The notes under the pieces: model-generated | Seen by the model: the letters and a program-made list of their open reading frames with translations, nothing else | What the model was told of the DNA's origin: nothing | Database searches by the model: none | Assembly (NCBI GenBank): GCA_902796915.1 | Contig: CADBQS010000086.1 | Coordinates: 1 to 46,883 of the forward strand | Length of the DNA stretch: 46,883 nucleotides | DNA from: an uncultured Ruminococcus sp. | GTDB taxonomy: Bacteria > Bacillota > Clostridia > Oscillospirales > Acutalibacteraceae | Direction of reading: 5' to 3' | Shown here: one piece after another, positions 35,261 through 43,776 of the stretch | How positions within the stretch are numbered: the stretch's first letter is position 1 | How the letters are laid out: each line of letters starts with the position of its first letter | Position numbers and translations under genes: made by a program

Positions 35261-36403
35261 ATGGAGAGATTTTGGATTTTTAAAAGGTTATTTATAATTT
35301 TAATAATTTCTGTTTTATTATTTGAGAATTCGTACGTAAAAGGAATGGATATATCAGCAAAATCAGCAGTGCTAATATGTGCAGATACAGGAAGTATACT
35401 TTGGGGAAAAGAAGAAAATAAAGAACGTCCAATGGCTAGTACGACTAAAATAATGACGGCACTGTTAACCTTAGAACAAGCTCAGGCTTCAGACATAGAC
35501 GTAGAAATAACAGATGAAATGGTAAGAGTAGAAGGTACATCAATGGGACTAATGCCGGGTGATATAGTAAAGCTAGAGTCTTTAGCTAAAGGAATGCTAC
35601 TTCCCTCGGGAAATGATGCAGCCAATGCAGCTGCAATAACCTTAGCGGGAAGTAAGGAGAATTTTGCCACAGTAATGAACGAAAAAGCAAAACAAATAGG
35701 AATGAAAAACACGAAATTTGTTACGCCTTCTGGTTTAGATAGTGGCAATCATCATTCAACAGCGTATGATATGGCCATACTGGGTGCATTTGCTATGGAA
35801 AATGAATTATTTGCAAATATAGCATCAAAGAAGAACTTAAAAGTATCTTTTGTGAAGCCTGAAAAGTCTATAATATTACACAATCATAATAAATTACTTA
35901 AATTATATGATGGTTGTATTGGGATAAAAACAGGCTTTACAAAAGCTGCGGGGAGATGTCTGGTGTCTTGTGCAGAAAAAAATGGAGTTAGACTTGTAGC
36001 TGTGACACTAAATGCACCAAGTGATTGGGATGATCATATTAAGTTATATAATTATGGTTTTCAAAATACGGTTAATAAAGTATTTGATGATAGAGGATTT
36101 AAAATAAGTTTAAACGTATATAATGGAGAGGAAAGTGGAGTAATTGGATGTGGAGCAACGTGTTTTGATAGGAATTTTAAAATTGGAGATGAAGCTAAAG
36201 TAGAAAGAAAAATGGAAATACCAGAAAAAATAGAAGCTCCAATAGAAAGAGGACAAATTATTGGAAAAGTGGTATACTATTTAAATGGAAAGGAAATAGG
36301 AGAAAATAATATAATTTCCGAACAAGATATTAATAAAAAGCAGGTTAAAAAAAATATGTTTAATAGAATAATGGATTTTATAAAAAACATATTTAGGAAG
36401 TAA
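35261..36403 (+). CDS. D-alanyl-D-alanine carboxypeptidase (DacF/DacA type PBP)
   Basis: 380-residue secreted serine peptidase that trims the terminal D-Ala of peptidoglycan. N-terminal signal segment (LFIILIISVLLFENSYVKG, about residues 10-28). Active-site motifs are SxxK in ASTTKIMTAL (about 59-68), SGN in LPSGNDAANAA (about 113-123) and KTG in GCIGIKTGFTKAAGR (about 219-233). A C-terminal PBP5-like beta domain follows and the tail ends with a basic amphipathic segment for membrane attachment. AGGAG is 14 bases before ATG, a longer spacing than neighbours. Followed by rluB-like gene after 16 bases. In spore formers this type is often forespore-expressed, but no forespore promoter could be confirmed. 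Confidence 0.92.
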   Translation: MERFWIFKRLFIILIISVLLFENSYVKGMDISAKSAVLICADTGSILWGKEENKERPMASTTKIMTALLTLEQAQASDIDVEITDEMVRVEGTSMGLMPGDIVKLESLAKGMLLPSGNDAANAAAITLAGSKENFATVMNEKAKQIGMKNTKFVTPSGLDSGNHHSTAYDMAILGAFAMENELFANIASKKNLKVSFVKPEKSIILHNHNKLLKLYDGCIGIKTGFTKAAGRCLVSCAEKNGVRLVAVTLNAPSDWDDHIKLYNYGFQNTVNKVFDDRGFKISLNVYNGEESGVIGCGATCFDRNFKIGDEAKVERKMEIPEKIEAPIERGQIIGKVVYYLNGKEIGENNIISEQDINKKQVKKNMFNRIMDFIKNIFRK

Positions 36404-36419
36404 TGAACGGAGGATATTT

Positions 36420-37142
36420 TTGAAAAGCAGTGAAAAAGTAAGATTACAAAAATTTTTAGCAGATTGTGGCGTAGCCTCAAGAAGGAAATCTGAGCAGATG
36501 ATTATAGATGGAATGGTTAGGGTAAATGGAGTTATGGCAAGCATCGGGGATAAAGTTGACCCAATTAAAGATAAAGTAACTTTAAATAATAAAAGGATAT
36601 CTATGCCTAAGGAAAGTAAGTATTATATAATGCTACATAAACCACGTGGCTACATAACAACAATGAACGATGAACAAAACAGAAAATGTGTGGCAGATTT
36701 AATAAAAGATATAAATGCAAGGGTATATCCGATCGGTAGACTAGATAGAGAATCAGAAGGGCTTTTATTAATGACTAATGACGGTGAATTTGCAAATAAT
36801 ATAATACATCCGTCAAAGCATATAGAAAAAACATATAGAGTAACGATTAGGCCAAAAATAACAGAAGAGCAAATAACTAAAATGTGTATAGGTATGGAAA
36901 TTGACGGGAGAGAAACCGCTCCAGCTAGAGTTAGAGTGCTAGAAAGTGAACCAGGTAGGGTAGTCCTTGAGGTTATATTACAAGAAGGAAGAAACAGACA
37001 AATAAGAAAAATGTGTGAGGAGTTAGGCTTAGAGGTTGCAAGATTAAAAAGAGTTTCAATAGGGAGTCTGAAACTGGGAATGCTACAACCGGGTAAGTGG
37101 AGAAATTTAACTAAAGAAGAAATAAACAGCTTAAAAAAATAA
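36420..37142 (+). CDS. RluB/RsuA-family pseudouridine synthase
   Basis: 240-residue rRNA pseudouridine synthase. The S4 RNA-binding domain is at the N terminus (RLQKFLADCGVASRRKSEQM, about 8-27), followed by the catalytic domain with the nucleophilic Asp in PIGRLDRESEGLLLMTNDG (about 101-119) and the family block EGRNRQIRKMCEELG. TTG start 6 bases after GGAGG. Likely modifies 23S rRNA (RluB) by analogy with its Bacillus homologue next to dacB/dacF genes, a conserved neighbourhood. Confidence 0.92.
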   Translation: MKSSEKVRLQKFLADCGVASRRKSEQMIIDGMVRVNGVMASIGDKVDPIKDKVTLNNKRISMPKESKYYIMLHKPRGYITTMNDEQNRKCVADLIKDINARVYPIGRLDRESEGLLLMTNDGEFANNIIHPSKHIEKTYRVTIRPKITEEQITKMCIGMEIDGRETAPARVRVLESEPGRVVLEVILQEGRNRQIRKMCEELGLEVARLKRVSIGSLKLGMLQPGKWRNLTKEEINSLKK

Positions 37143-37215
37143 AAATGAGAATATTAAATATTAAAATGGGAAATATATAGAAAAGAACAGTCAAAGGAGG
37201 CAATAAGAAAGAGTA

Positions 37216-38568
37216 ATGAGCATGGATAGTGAGGTAAAGAAATATAAAGTTAATATAGAAGCTTCTGGTGGAGCTAAAATATTAAATCAATTGTTTGATA
37301 ATGGGGAATATCAAGAAATAGATATATTTTCTCGAAAGAGTGAAGAGAGCCCAGAATTACTTTGTGGATATGGCAATGTAAATGGCTGTAATGTATATGC
37401 ATTTGTACAGAATATTTCAAGTAATTATGCTGCAGTTGGCAGGAGCCAGGCTGAAAAGATATCGAAAATATATTCATTTGCTATGAAAACAGGTAACCCT
37501 ATAATAGGAGTATATGATTCGGACGGAGCATATCTTGAAGAAGGTAATCAAATTATGAAAGTATATTCAGATATATTATGCTCTTGTAATAAGCTATCCG
37601 GAGTAGTACCGCAAATATCGGTTATAGTGGGAAACTGTTATGGAATTAATGCCCAAATTGCCTCTTGTGCAGATATTGTAATTGTTACTAAGGATTCGCA
37701 TTTTGGCTTAGATATAGGTGGGAAAAGTAGTAGTTCAGATGAAGCTTTAAAATATGGTAATGCTCATATAGAATGTGGTGACAAAAAAGAAGCTATTAAT
37801 TCTGCAAGAGAGTTAATAAGAAGATTTCCTCAGAATAATTTATGTGAAGTAAAACAATTAGAATATAATAGACCGAAAATTAATGAAGATTTTGATATTA
37901 CTAACATAGAAGAAATAATAATAAATGTTGTAGACGATGGTAGTTTTATAGAACTGAATAAAGAATATGGTAAACATTTCAGAATTGGCATGGCAACGAT
38001 TTATGGAATTAGTTTTGGATTAATAATATCAGATGTTAATAATAGTGATATTATAGATGAAGAATCTTGCGATAAGGTTTGTAAATTTATAAAAGTTTGT
38101 GACTCATATTCTATTCCATTGGTTACCTTTATAAATGCTTCGGGAGCGGAAAAATTAAAGAGTATTAAATCTCTTTTTGGAGCTTATGCCGACTCAACTA
38201 CAGTAAAAGTTACGATTATAAGTGGAAAGGCATGCGGAATTATTTACACAACATTTTGTGGAAGTGCTAGTGCAGATATGGTACTATCGTGGCCAGATGC
38301 AGTAATATCTCCACTACCTCCGGGAACGGCTATAGAGGTTTTATATCATGATAAATTAAAAAATGATGATATAAGTAATAGAAAATCGAGAAAAGAATTA
38401 TTAGATGAATATTTGTTAGAAGAAGCCTCAAGTTTTAATGCAGCTAAAAATGGCATTGTAGATGATATAGTATTATTAAAAGAAACGCGAAATAAAATTT
38501 TTACATCAATAAATATGCTTTTGAGTAAAAGAGAAAATTATCCTAATAAAAAACATTCTAATATATAA
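37216..38568 (+). CDS. Divergent acyl-CoA carboxyltransferase (12S-like subunit)
   Basis: 450-residue double crotonase-fold carboxyltransferase of the AccD/MmdA/12S family, moving CO2 between biotin and an acyl-CoA or similar acceptor. The order of blocks fits the family: GRSQAEKISKIYSFAMKTGN, then GVYDSDGAYLEEG, then PQISVIVGNCYGINAQIAS in the first half; IADVNN-type ISDVNN, TFINASGAE, LFGAYADSTTVKVTII and VLSWPDAVISPLPPG in the second. Several positions that are normally strongly conserved differ (DSGGARxxEG becomes DSDGAYLEEG; the PCAGG loop becomes GNCYGIN), so CoA substrate and rate are uncertain. GGAGG is 15 bases before ATG. First of three genes with a biotin carrier and a 5S-like subunit. 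Confidence 0.82.
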   Translation: MSMDSEVKKYKVNIEASGGAKILNQLFDNGEYQEIDIFSRKSEESPELLCGYGNVNGCNVYAFVQNISSNYAAVGRSQAEKISKIYSFAMKTGNPIIGVYDSDGAYLEEGNQIMKVYSDILCSCNKLSGVVPQISVIVGNCYGINAQIASCADIVIVTKDSHFGLDIGGKSSSSDEALKYGNAHIECGDKKEAINSARELIRRFPQNNLCEVKQLEYNRPKINEDFDITNIEEIIINVVDDGSFIELNKEYGKHFRIGMATIYGISFGLIISDVNNSDIIDEESCDKVCKFIKVCDSYSIPLVTFINASGAEKLKSIKSLFGAYADSTTVKVTIISGKACGIIYTTFCGSASADMVLSWPDAVISPLPPGTAIEVLYHDKLKNDDISNRKSRKELLDEYLLEEASSFNAAKNGIVDDIVLLKETRNKIFTSINMLLSKRENYPNKKHSNI

Positions 38569-38587
38569 TTAATCCAGAGGTGGAGAA

Positions 38588-38971
38588 ATGAAGAATTTAA
38601 AAATTACAGTAAACGGAATAGAATATAAAGTTAAAGTTGAAGAAATAGAAGAGCAAGAAATGCTACAAGAGTCAAATAAGAATCCAAATAAACAAGAACC
38701 AGTACCTTTAAAAATAGAAAAAAATGATAATAAAAAAGATAGTAATCAAAGTGCTACTGGAGAGCCAATAAACGCACCAATGCCAGGTACAATAGTTTCA
38801 GTTAAGGTTTCTCAAGGACAATCAGTTTTAAAAGGCGATGTGCTTTTAGTATTAGAAGCGATGAAAATGGAAAATGAAATTATGTCCCCAAAAGATGCTG
38901 TGATTTCTTCAGTAAATGTAAAAAAAGGAGATTCAGTTGAAGCTGGAACACCGCTTATATTCTTAAAATAA
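38588..38971 (+). CDS. Biotin carboxyl carrier protein (1.3S-like)
   Basis: 127-residue biotin carrier. The N-terminal part ([20 protein letters not shown]) and a charged, Asn/Lys-rich linker (about 35-65) precede a biotinyl domain: [17 protein letters not shown], the biotinylation site EAMKMEN with the target Lys at about residue 93, and [15 protein letters not shown]. Such carriers serve oxaloacetate decarboxylases, methylmalonyl-CoA decarboxylases and transcarboxylases. AGAGGTGG precedes the ATG. It lies between the 12S-like and 5S-like genes. Confidence 0.93.
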   Translation: MKNLKITVNGIEYKVKVEEIEEQEMLQESNKNPNKQEPVPLKIEKNDNKKDSNQSATGEPINAPMPGTIVSVKVSQGQSVLKGDVLLVLEAMKMENEIMSPKDAVISSVNVKKGDSVEAGTPLIFLK

Positions 38972-38985
38972 GGGAGGGGAAGTCT

Positions 38986-40389
38986 TTGACTAAACGTAAG
39001 GTTGAAATTACTGAAACGATATTAAGGGATGCACATCAGTCATTAATAGCAACAAGAATGACGACAGAAGAAATGATTCCTATACTACCAAAGCTTGATG
39101 AGGTAGGATTTCATTCACTTGAATGTTGGGGAGGTGCTACATTTGATGCGTGTATAAGATTCCTAAATGAGGATACATGGGAGCGTTTAAGAATTATAAG
39201 AAAAAATTGTCCTAAAACAAAATTGCAAATGTTATTCAGAGGACAAAATATGTTGGGTTATAGACATTATGCAGATGATGTAGTCGAGTATTTTGTACAA
39301 CGTTCAGTTGCTAACGGTATAGATATAATAAGAGTTTTTGATGCATTAAATGATATAAATAATTTAAAGACAGCAATTAAGGCTACTAAAAAAGAAAAGG
39401 CTTATGCTCAGGCAGCAATATCGTATACGACAGGCCCTGTATTTACTGATGAATATTATGTTGATTATGCGAAAAGACTTGTAGATTTAGGCGTAGATTC
39501 CATATGTATAAAGGATATGGCTGCATTGTTAACACCGTACAAGGTAGAAAGTTTAATAAAGAAGATAAAACAATCTGTAAATATACCAATCCAGTTGCAT
39601 ACACATTATACGTCCGGTTTAGCGTCTATGTGTATACTTAAAGCCGTAGAATCTGGGGTGGAAATAGTTGATACGGCTATGTCCCCATTGGCATTAGGAA
39701 CCTCACATGCACCAACGGAGTCAATAGTAGCGGCATTAGAGGGAACTGATTATGATACAGGATTAAATTTAAATCTTCTCAGTGAGATAAGAGATTATTT
39801 TATGGGTTTACGTCAAAAATATATAGATAGTGGATTACTAGATACAAGAATGCTAACAGTTGACGTAAATGCATTAATATACCAAGTGCCTGGAGGAATG
39901 TTATCAAATTTATTATCACAACTTAAGCAAGCGGGCAAATCTGAAAAGTTACGCGAAGTAATGGAGGAAGTCCCAAGAGTACGAAAGGATGCAGGGTATC
40001 CACCGTTAGTCACGCCAACATCACAGATTGTAGGAACTCAAGCCGTGTACAACGTTATAACTGGGGAAAGGTATAAGATGTGTACAAATGAATTTAAGGG
40101 ACTAGTAGCCGGAAAGTACGGACAAACTCCTGTACCGATAGATGAATCGTTTAGGAAGAAAATAATAGGGGATGAGGCTGTAATAACATGCAGACCGGCA
40201 GATTTGTTGGAACCTGAGCTTGAAAAGTTGCGTAAAGAAATGAGTGAATGGGCAGAACAAGAAGAGGATGTACTTTCGTACGCCCAATTTCCAAAAGTAT
40301 CTATAGATTTCTTTAAAAAACGTAGAGATAAAAAATATCACGTTAATTCAAATGTTTATGAAAAAGGAAAAAATATTCATCCAGTTTAG
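38986..40389 (+). CDS. Pyruvate/oxaloacetate carboxyltransferase (5S-like, OadA type)
   Basis: 467-residue carboxyltransferase of the HMGL-like TIM-barrel family. Motifs are ETILRDAHQSLIATRM (metal and pyruvate site) at the start, ECWGGATFDACIRFL, FRGQNMLGYRHY, VFDALNDINN, the carbamylated-Lys region CIKDMAALLTPY and metal histidines in LHTHYTSGLA. The C-terminal PYC_OADA helical domain is present, but there is no fused biotinyl domain, which is supplied by the preceding gene. TTG start after GGAGGGG. Together with the 12S-like and 1.3S-like genes this matches transcarboxylase composition; no membrane OadB/OadG is present in the window. Confidence 0.93.
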   Translation: MTKRKVEITETILRDAHQSLIATRMTTEEMIPILPKLDEVGFHSLECWGGATFDACIRFLNEDTWERLRIIRKNCPKTKLQMLFRGQNMLGYRHYADDVVEYFVQRSVANGIDIIRVFDALNDINNLKTAIKATKKEKAYAQAAISYTTGPVFTDEYYVDYAKRLVDLGVDSICIKDMAALLTPYKVESLIKKIKQSVNIPIQLHTHYTSGLASMCILKAVESGVEIVDTAMSPLALGTSHAPTESIVAALEGTDYDTGLNLNLLSEIRDYFMGLRQKYIDSGLLDTRMLTVDVNALIYQVPGGMLSNLLSQLKQAGKSEKLREVMEEVPRVRKDAGYPPLVTPTSQIVGTQAVYNVITGERYKMCTNEFKGLVAGKYGQTPVPIDESFRKKIIGDEAVITCRPADLLEPELEKLRKEMSEWAEQEEDVLSYAQFPKVSIDFFKKRRDKKYHVNSNVYEKGKNIHPV

Positions 40390-40426
40390 CAATATTAAAT
40401 ATTATTTGATTTTTAAGGGTGATTTG

Positions 40427-40873
40427 ATGCATGAATATTTAAAGCAAACATATTATAATCGTAAAGCTAATCTGTCATCTAATAAGTTAGATTCATTTAC
40501 TAATTTAGAAAATGAAGTTTTAAAAATAGTAAATGAAGAACGCAAAAAAGTGGATTTACCTCCACTTTTTAATAATAAGCAATTAAATTTGGCGGCAAGA
40601 CAAAGAGCAAAGGAACAGAGTATAAAATTTGCACATCGTCGTCCGAGTGGGGACGATTGCTTTACTATAATAAAGCAATACAATATAAAATGCAGTGGAA
40701 TGGGAGAAAATCTAGCGATGGGACAAACATCACCATCTCAAGTTATGGAATGCTGGATGAATTCTGAGGGACATAGGAAAAATATATTATATGAAAAATT
40801 TCGAGAAATGGGAGTTGGCTTATACATAGATATAAATAAAAGGTATTATTGGGCACAAATATTTATATATTAA
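40427..40873 (+). CDS. CAP-domain (SCP/YkwD-like) protein without signal peptide
   Basis: 148 residues from ATG 40427, which has AAGGGTGAT 6-8 bases upstream; an earlier in-frame start within the 5S-like gene has no ribosome site. The CAP domain covers most of it: VLKIVNEERKKVDLPPL, LAARQRAKEQ, FAHRRPSGDDCFT, GMGENLAMGQTSPSQVMECW and GHRKNILYEKFREMGVGLY, with the usual His, Glu, Glu, His cavity residues. Bacillota CAP proteins such as YkwD normally have a signal peptide or SafA-like wall-binding domain, and none is present here. This could mean cytosolic or spore-localised function. A terminator follows. Confidence 0.85.
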   Translation: MHEYLKQTYYNRKANLSSNKLDSFTNLENEVLKIVNEERKKVDLPPLFNNKQLNLAARQRAKEQSIKFAHRRPSGDDCFTIIKQYNIKCSGMGENLAMGQTSPSQVMECWMNSEGHRKNILYEKFREMGVGLYIDINKRYYWAQIFIY

Positions 40874-40878
40874 ATTTT

Positions 40879-40909
40879 AAATCTAATCTTATTAGTTAAG
40901 ATTAGATTT
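40879..40909 (+). terminator. Terminator after the CAP-domain gene
   Basis: Perfect 13-base-pair stem AAATCTAATCTTA / TAAGATTAGATTT with a 5-base loop and T-rich end. It separates the carboxyltransferase/CAP transcript from the exporter promoter. Confidence 0.85.
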
Positions 40910-40921
40910 TTGTTAATTGTG

Positions 40922-40950
40922 TTGACAAGCGTGAATTAATGATATAAAAT
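40922..40950 (+). promoter_or_regulatory. Promoter of the NHLM exporter operon
   Basis: TTGACA (40922-40927), 17-base spacer, TAAAAT (40945-40950). The leader to the first gene is about 65 bases. The same TTGACA-17 layout drives the two intact GG-leader peptide genes. Confidence 0.72.
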
Positions 40951-41021
40951 ATATACTAATCAATATTATTATATTAATGTTGCTACATGATTGGATTTTT
41001 TATAGAAAGGAATGAATAAAA

Positions 41022-41588
41022 ATGGCAGAAAATGAACTTTTTAGAAAAACATCTTTGGAGAGGGTGTCATCTCCAGAACAGCTAAATGAGTACATAAAAA
41101 TTACAAACCCTAGTTTAATAGCAATATTAGTAGCGATATTTGCTATACTATCGGCGTGTGGATTTTGGATATTTTCAGGAAATATACCTAAATACGTAGA
41201 GTTAAATGGAGTTGCAGTTACTAAGAATGTAGGCGAGCAGGATATTTATTGTTATGTACCTATAACAACAGCCAAAAGACTTCAAGAGGGAATGAATGTA
41301 CAAATTTCAACAGAATATGCACCTAGGGAAGAGTATGGATTTAGAAATGGTACAATAAAAAATGTGGGAGAAGAAATCATTTCTTTGGATTACATAGAGG
41401 AAAATTTTGAAAATCCTAATATAGTTGTACCAGTTTTACCTAATGGAAATTATGTTGAAGTAGTTATAAGTCAGGGAGATTGGTCAAGTGAAAAGGGCGA
41501 AAGCGTAGAAATAAGCGATGGTTCTGTTTGTTCTTTATCTGTAGTTGTAGGAGAGCAGAAGCCTTATAAACTTATATTTAATTTTTAG
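41022..41588 (+). CDS. NHLM/NHLP-system secretion adaptor (short HlyD-like)
   Basis: 188-residue membrane-fusion-type protein. Its N terminus LFRKTSLERVSSPEQLNEYI is characteristic of the NHLP bacteriocin secretion protein family, followed by one transmembrane segment (LIAILVAIFAILSACGFWIF, about residues 32-51) and a beta-rich extracytoplasmic part (YCYVPITTAKRLQEGMNVQI; GNYVEVVIS). It is much shorter than full HlyD-like members near 400 residues: no long coiled-coil hairpin is seen. In a single-membrane cell this may be enough to bridge transporter and wall. First gene of the exporter operon; GAAAGGAA precedes its ATG. Confidence 0.88.
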   Translation: MAENELFRKTSLERVSSPEQLNEYIKITNPSLIAILVAIFAILSACGFWIFSGNIPKYVELNGVAVTKNVGEQDIYCYVPITTAKRLQEGMNVQISTEYAPREEYGFRNGTIKNVGEEIISLDYIEENFENPNIVVPVLPNGNYVEVVISQGDWSSEKGESVEISDGSVCSLSVVVGEQKPYKLIFNF

Positions 41589-41604
41589 TAGGGGGTGTTG
41601 AGCT

Positions 41605-43761
41605 GTGTTTAGGCATAAGTTTGCTAAAAAAGTGCCTGTTATCATGCAAATGGAAGCATTAGAATGTGGGGCGGCCTGCCTTTGCATGATAGCGGCATAT
41701 TATAAAAAGTGGATACCGCTAACTCAAGTTAGAGCGGATTGCGGAGTTTCAAGGGATGGCAGTGTAGCCAAGAATATCTTGAATGCTGGAAGGGCATATG
41801 GCTTTAAAGCTAGTGGATATAAATTAGAACCTTCAGACTTAAATGAACTACCATTACCGGCAATAATACATTGGGATTTTAATCACTTTGTAGTACTTTG
41901 TGGAGTAGATTTAAAAAAAGGAAAATTTGTAATTAATGACCCTGCAAGAGGTAGAGTAACCGTAACGATGGACGAGTTCGATAGGTCATTTACAGGAATA
42001 GCCTTAACCTTTGAGCCAACTGAAGACTTTAAGCCTGAAGGTAAGCCTAAAAGTGTTATTCAGTTTGCTAAAAAATGCTTAAAAGGAGCGATGTTCCCAT
42101 TTGTTTTAGCGGTTTTATTAAGTATTATCATGGCCCTTATAGGAATGATGTCTCCTGTTTCTGGCAAGATATTTATAGATAATATATTATCAGGAAAGAA
42201 CCCAGAATGGTTATTACCTTTCATAGGGATTATGTTGTTAATCCTATTGCTACAAACCTTAGTTGGAATAATAAAATCAATTTATTGGCTTAAAATAGAA
42301 GGTAAGTTTGCCGTTACGGCGAGTGCAGAGTTTATGTGGCACGTGTTGAGATTACCTATTGATTTCTTTTCTCAAAGGTATATCGGAGATATAGCTGGAC
42401 GTCAATCATCAAATGCTGATATAGCTTTAGCGTTAATACAGAAAATTGCTCCGATATTTGTTAACGTAGCATCAATAGTATTTTATTTATTCATAATGAT
42501 AAATTACAGCTGGCAACTTACTTTGATAGGCTTAATTACAACTATATTAAATATGTTTTTAGTACAATACACGTCAAAGAAGATGTTGAACTACCAAAGA
42601 GCATCAATTCCTAATGACGGTAAGTTAGCAAGTGTTACATATTCAGGAATAGAAATGATAGAAACAATAAAATCTACAGGTGCAGAGAACGGATATTTTG
42701 AACGTTGGGCAGGATATTATGCTAAGCAAAATAATGCAGCGACAAAGATGTCCAAGTTTACACTTTATTTTAGTGCTATACCTCAATTGTTACAGCAATT
42801 AGCATCAATAGCTTTAACTGTAAGCGGCGTATACATGATAATGAGTGGAAGCTTTACTATTGGTATGCTTACAGCCTTTAATGGATTTTTATCTTTATTT
42901 TTATCTCCAATTTCAGATTTAATAAGTGTATATAGTGATTTTGTTCAAATGAAATGTAGTATGGAGAGAGTAGAAGATGTAATGGAGTATCCTACTGATG
43001 TTGAATATAAGCAGGATGCAGCATTAAAAGAAGATAATAAATTGACAGGAAATGTAGAACTTAAAAATATAACATTCGGTTATAGTAAATTAGCACAACC
43101 GTTAATAAAAGATTTCTCATTAAAATTAAAACCGGGTTCTTCAGTGGCATTAGTAGGAGGAAGCGGAAGCGGAAAATCTACGATTGCAAAGTTAATAATG
43201 GGCCTTTACGATGTTTGGGATGGAGAAATATTATTTGATGGTAAAAAAATAAAGGATATAGACAGTTATAAATTCCATAGTTCAATATCTATGGTAGACC
43301 AAGACAAAATTATGTTTAATGATACAATAAAAAATAATATAAGAATGTGGGATGAATCCATAGAGGATTTCGCAGTAATGCTAGCAGCTAGAGATGCTGA
43401 TATACATGAAGCAATCATACAAAGACCAGATGGTTATAATCATGTTATGAGAGAGGGAGGAAAAGACTTCTCTGGTGGACAGTGTCAAAGAATGGAAATA
43501 GCAAGAGTATTAGCTCAGGAACCATCTATAATTATTCTTGATGAAGCAACATCTGCATTAGATGCGAAAACAGAAAATATTGTAATGAATAATATAAGAA
43601 AGTTAGGATGTACATGTATAGTAGTTGCACATAGGCTTTCTACTATAAGAGATTGCGATGAAATAATAGTACTAGATAGAGGACAAGTTGTTGAAAGAGG
43701 TACACATGATGAATTAATGAAAAACGGTGGAAGATATATGCAACTTGTTACAACAGAGTAG
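41605..43761 (+). CDS. NHLM peptidase-containing ABC exporter (ABC1)
   Basis: 718-residue peptide-exporting ABC transporter. The C39 peptidase domain (about residues 8-135) carries the catalytic Cys in ALECGAACLC (about residue 21), His in HWDFNHFVVLCG (about 96) and Asp in INDPARG (about 112); it would cleave GG leaders. Six membrane segments follow, then the ATPase with Walker A GGSGSGKST (about 517), signature SGGQCQRMEIARVL (about 622), Walker B IIILDEATSALD (about 642) and the H-loop VVAHRLST. GTG start. All catalytic residues are intact, so this is the probable processor of the GG precursors at 3.6 and 8.5 kb. No competing C39 exporter is in the window. Confidence 0.93.
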   Translation: MFRHKFAKKVPVIMQMEALECGAACLCMIAAYYKKWIPLTQVRADCGVSRDGSVAKNILNAGRAYGFKASGYKLEPSDLNELPLPAIIHWDFNHFVVLCGVDLKKGKFVINDPARGRVTVTMDEFDRSFTGIALTFEPTEDFKPEGKPKSVIQFAKKCLKGAMFPFVLAVLLSIIMALIGMMSPVSGKIFIDNILSGKNPEWLLPFIGIMLLILLLQTLVGIIKSIYWLKIEGKFAVTASAEFMWHVLRLPIDFFSQRYIGDIAGRQSSNADIALALIQKIAPIFVNVASIVFYLFIMINYSWQLTLIGLITTILNMFLVQYTSKKMLNYQRASIPNDGKLASVTYSGIEMIETIKSTGAENGYFERWAGYYAKQNNAATKMSKFTLYFSAIPQLLQQLASIALTVSGVYMIMSGSFTIGMLTAFNGFLSLFLSPISDLISVYSDFVQMKCSMERVEDVMEYPTDVEYKQDAALKEDNKLTGNVELKNITFGYSKLAQPLIKDFSLKLKPGSSVALVGGSGSGKSTIAKLIMGLYDVWDGEILFDGKKIKDIDSYKFHSSISMVDQDKIMFNDTIKNNIRMWDESIEDFAVMLAARDADIHEAIIQRPDGYNHVMREGGKDFSGGQCQRMEIARVLAQEPSIIILDEATSALDAKTENIVMNNIRKLGCTCIVVAHRLSTIRDCDEIIVLDRGQVVERGTHDELMKNGGRYMQLVTTE

Positions 43762-43776
43762 TTGGAGGTGAAAATT

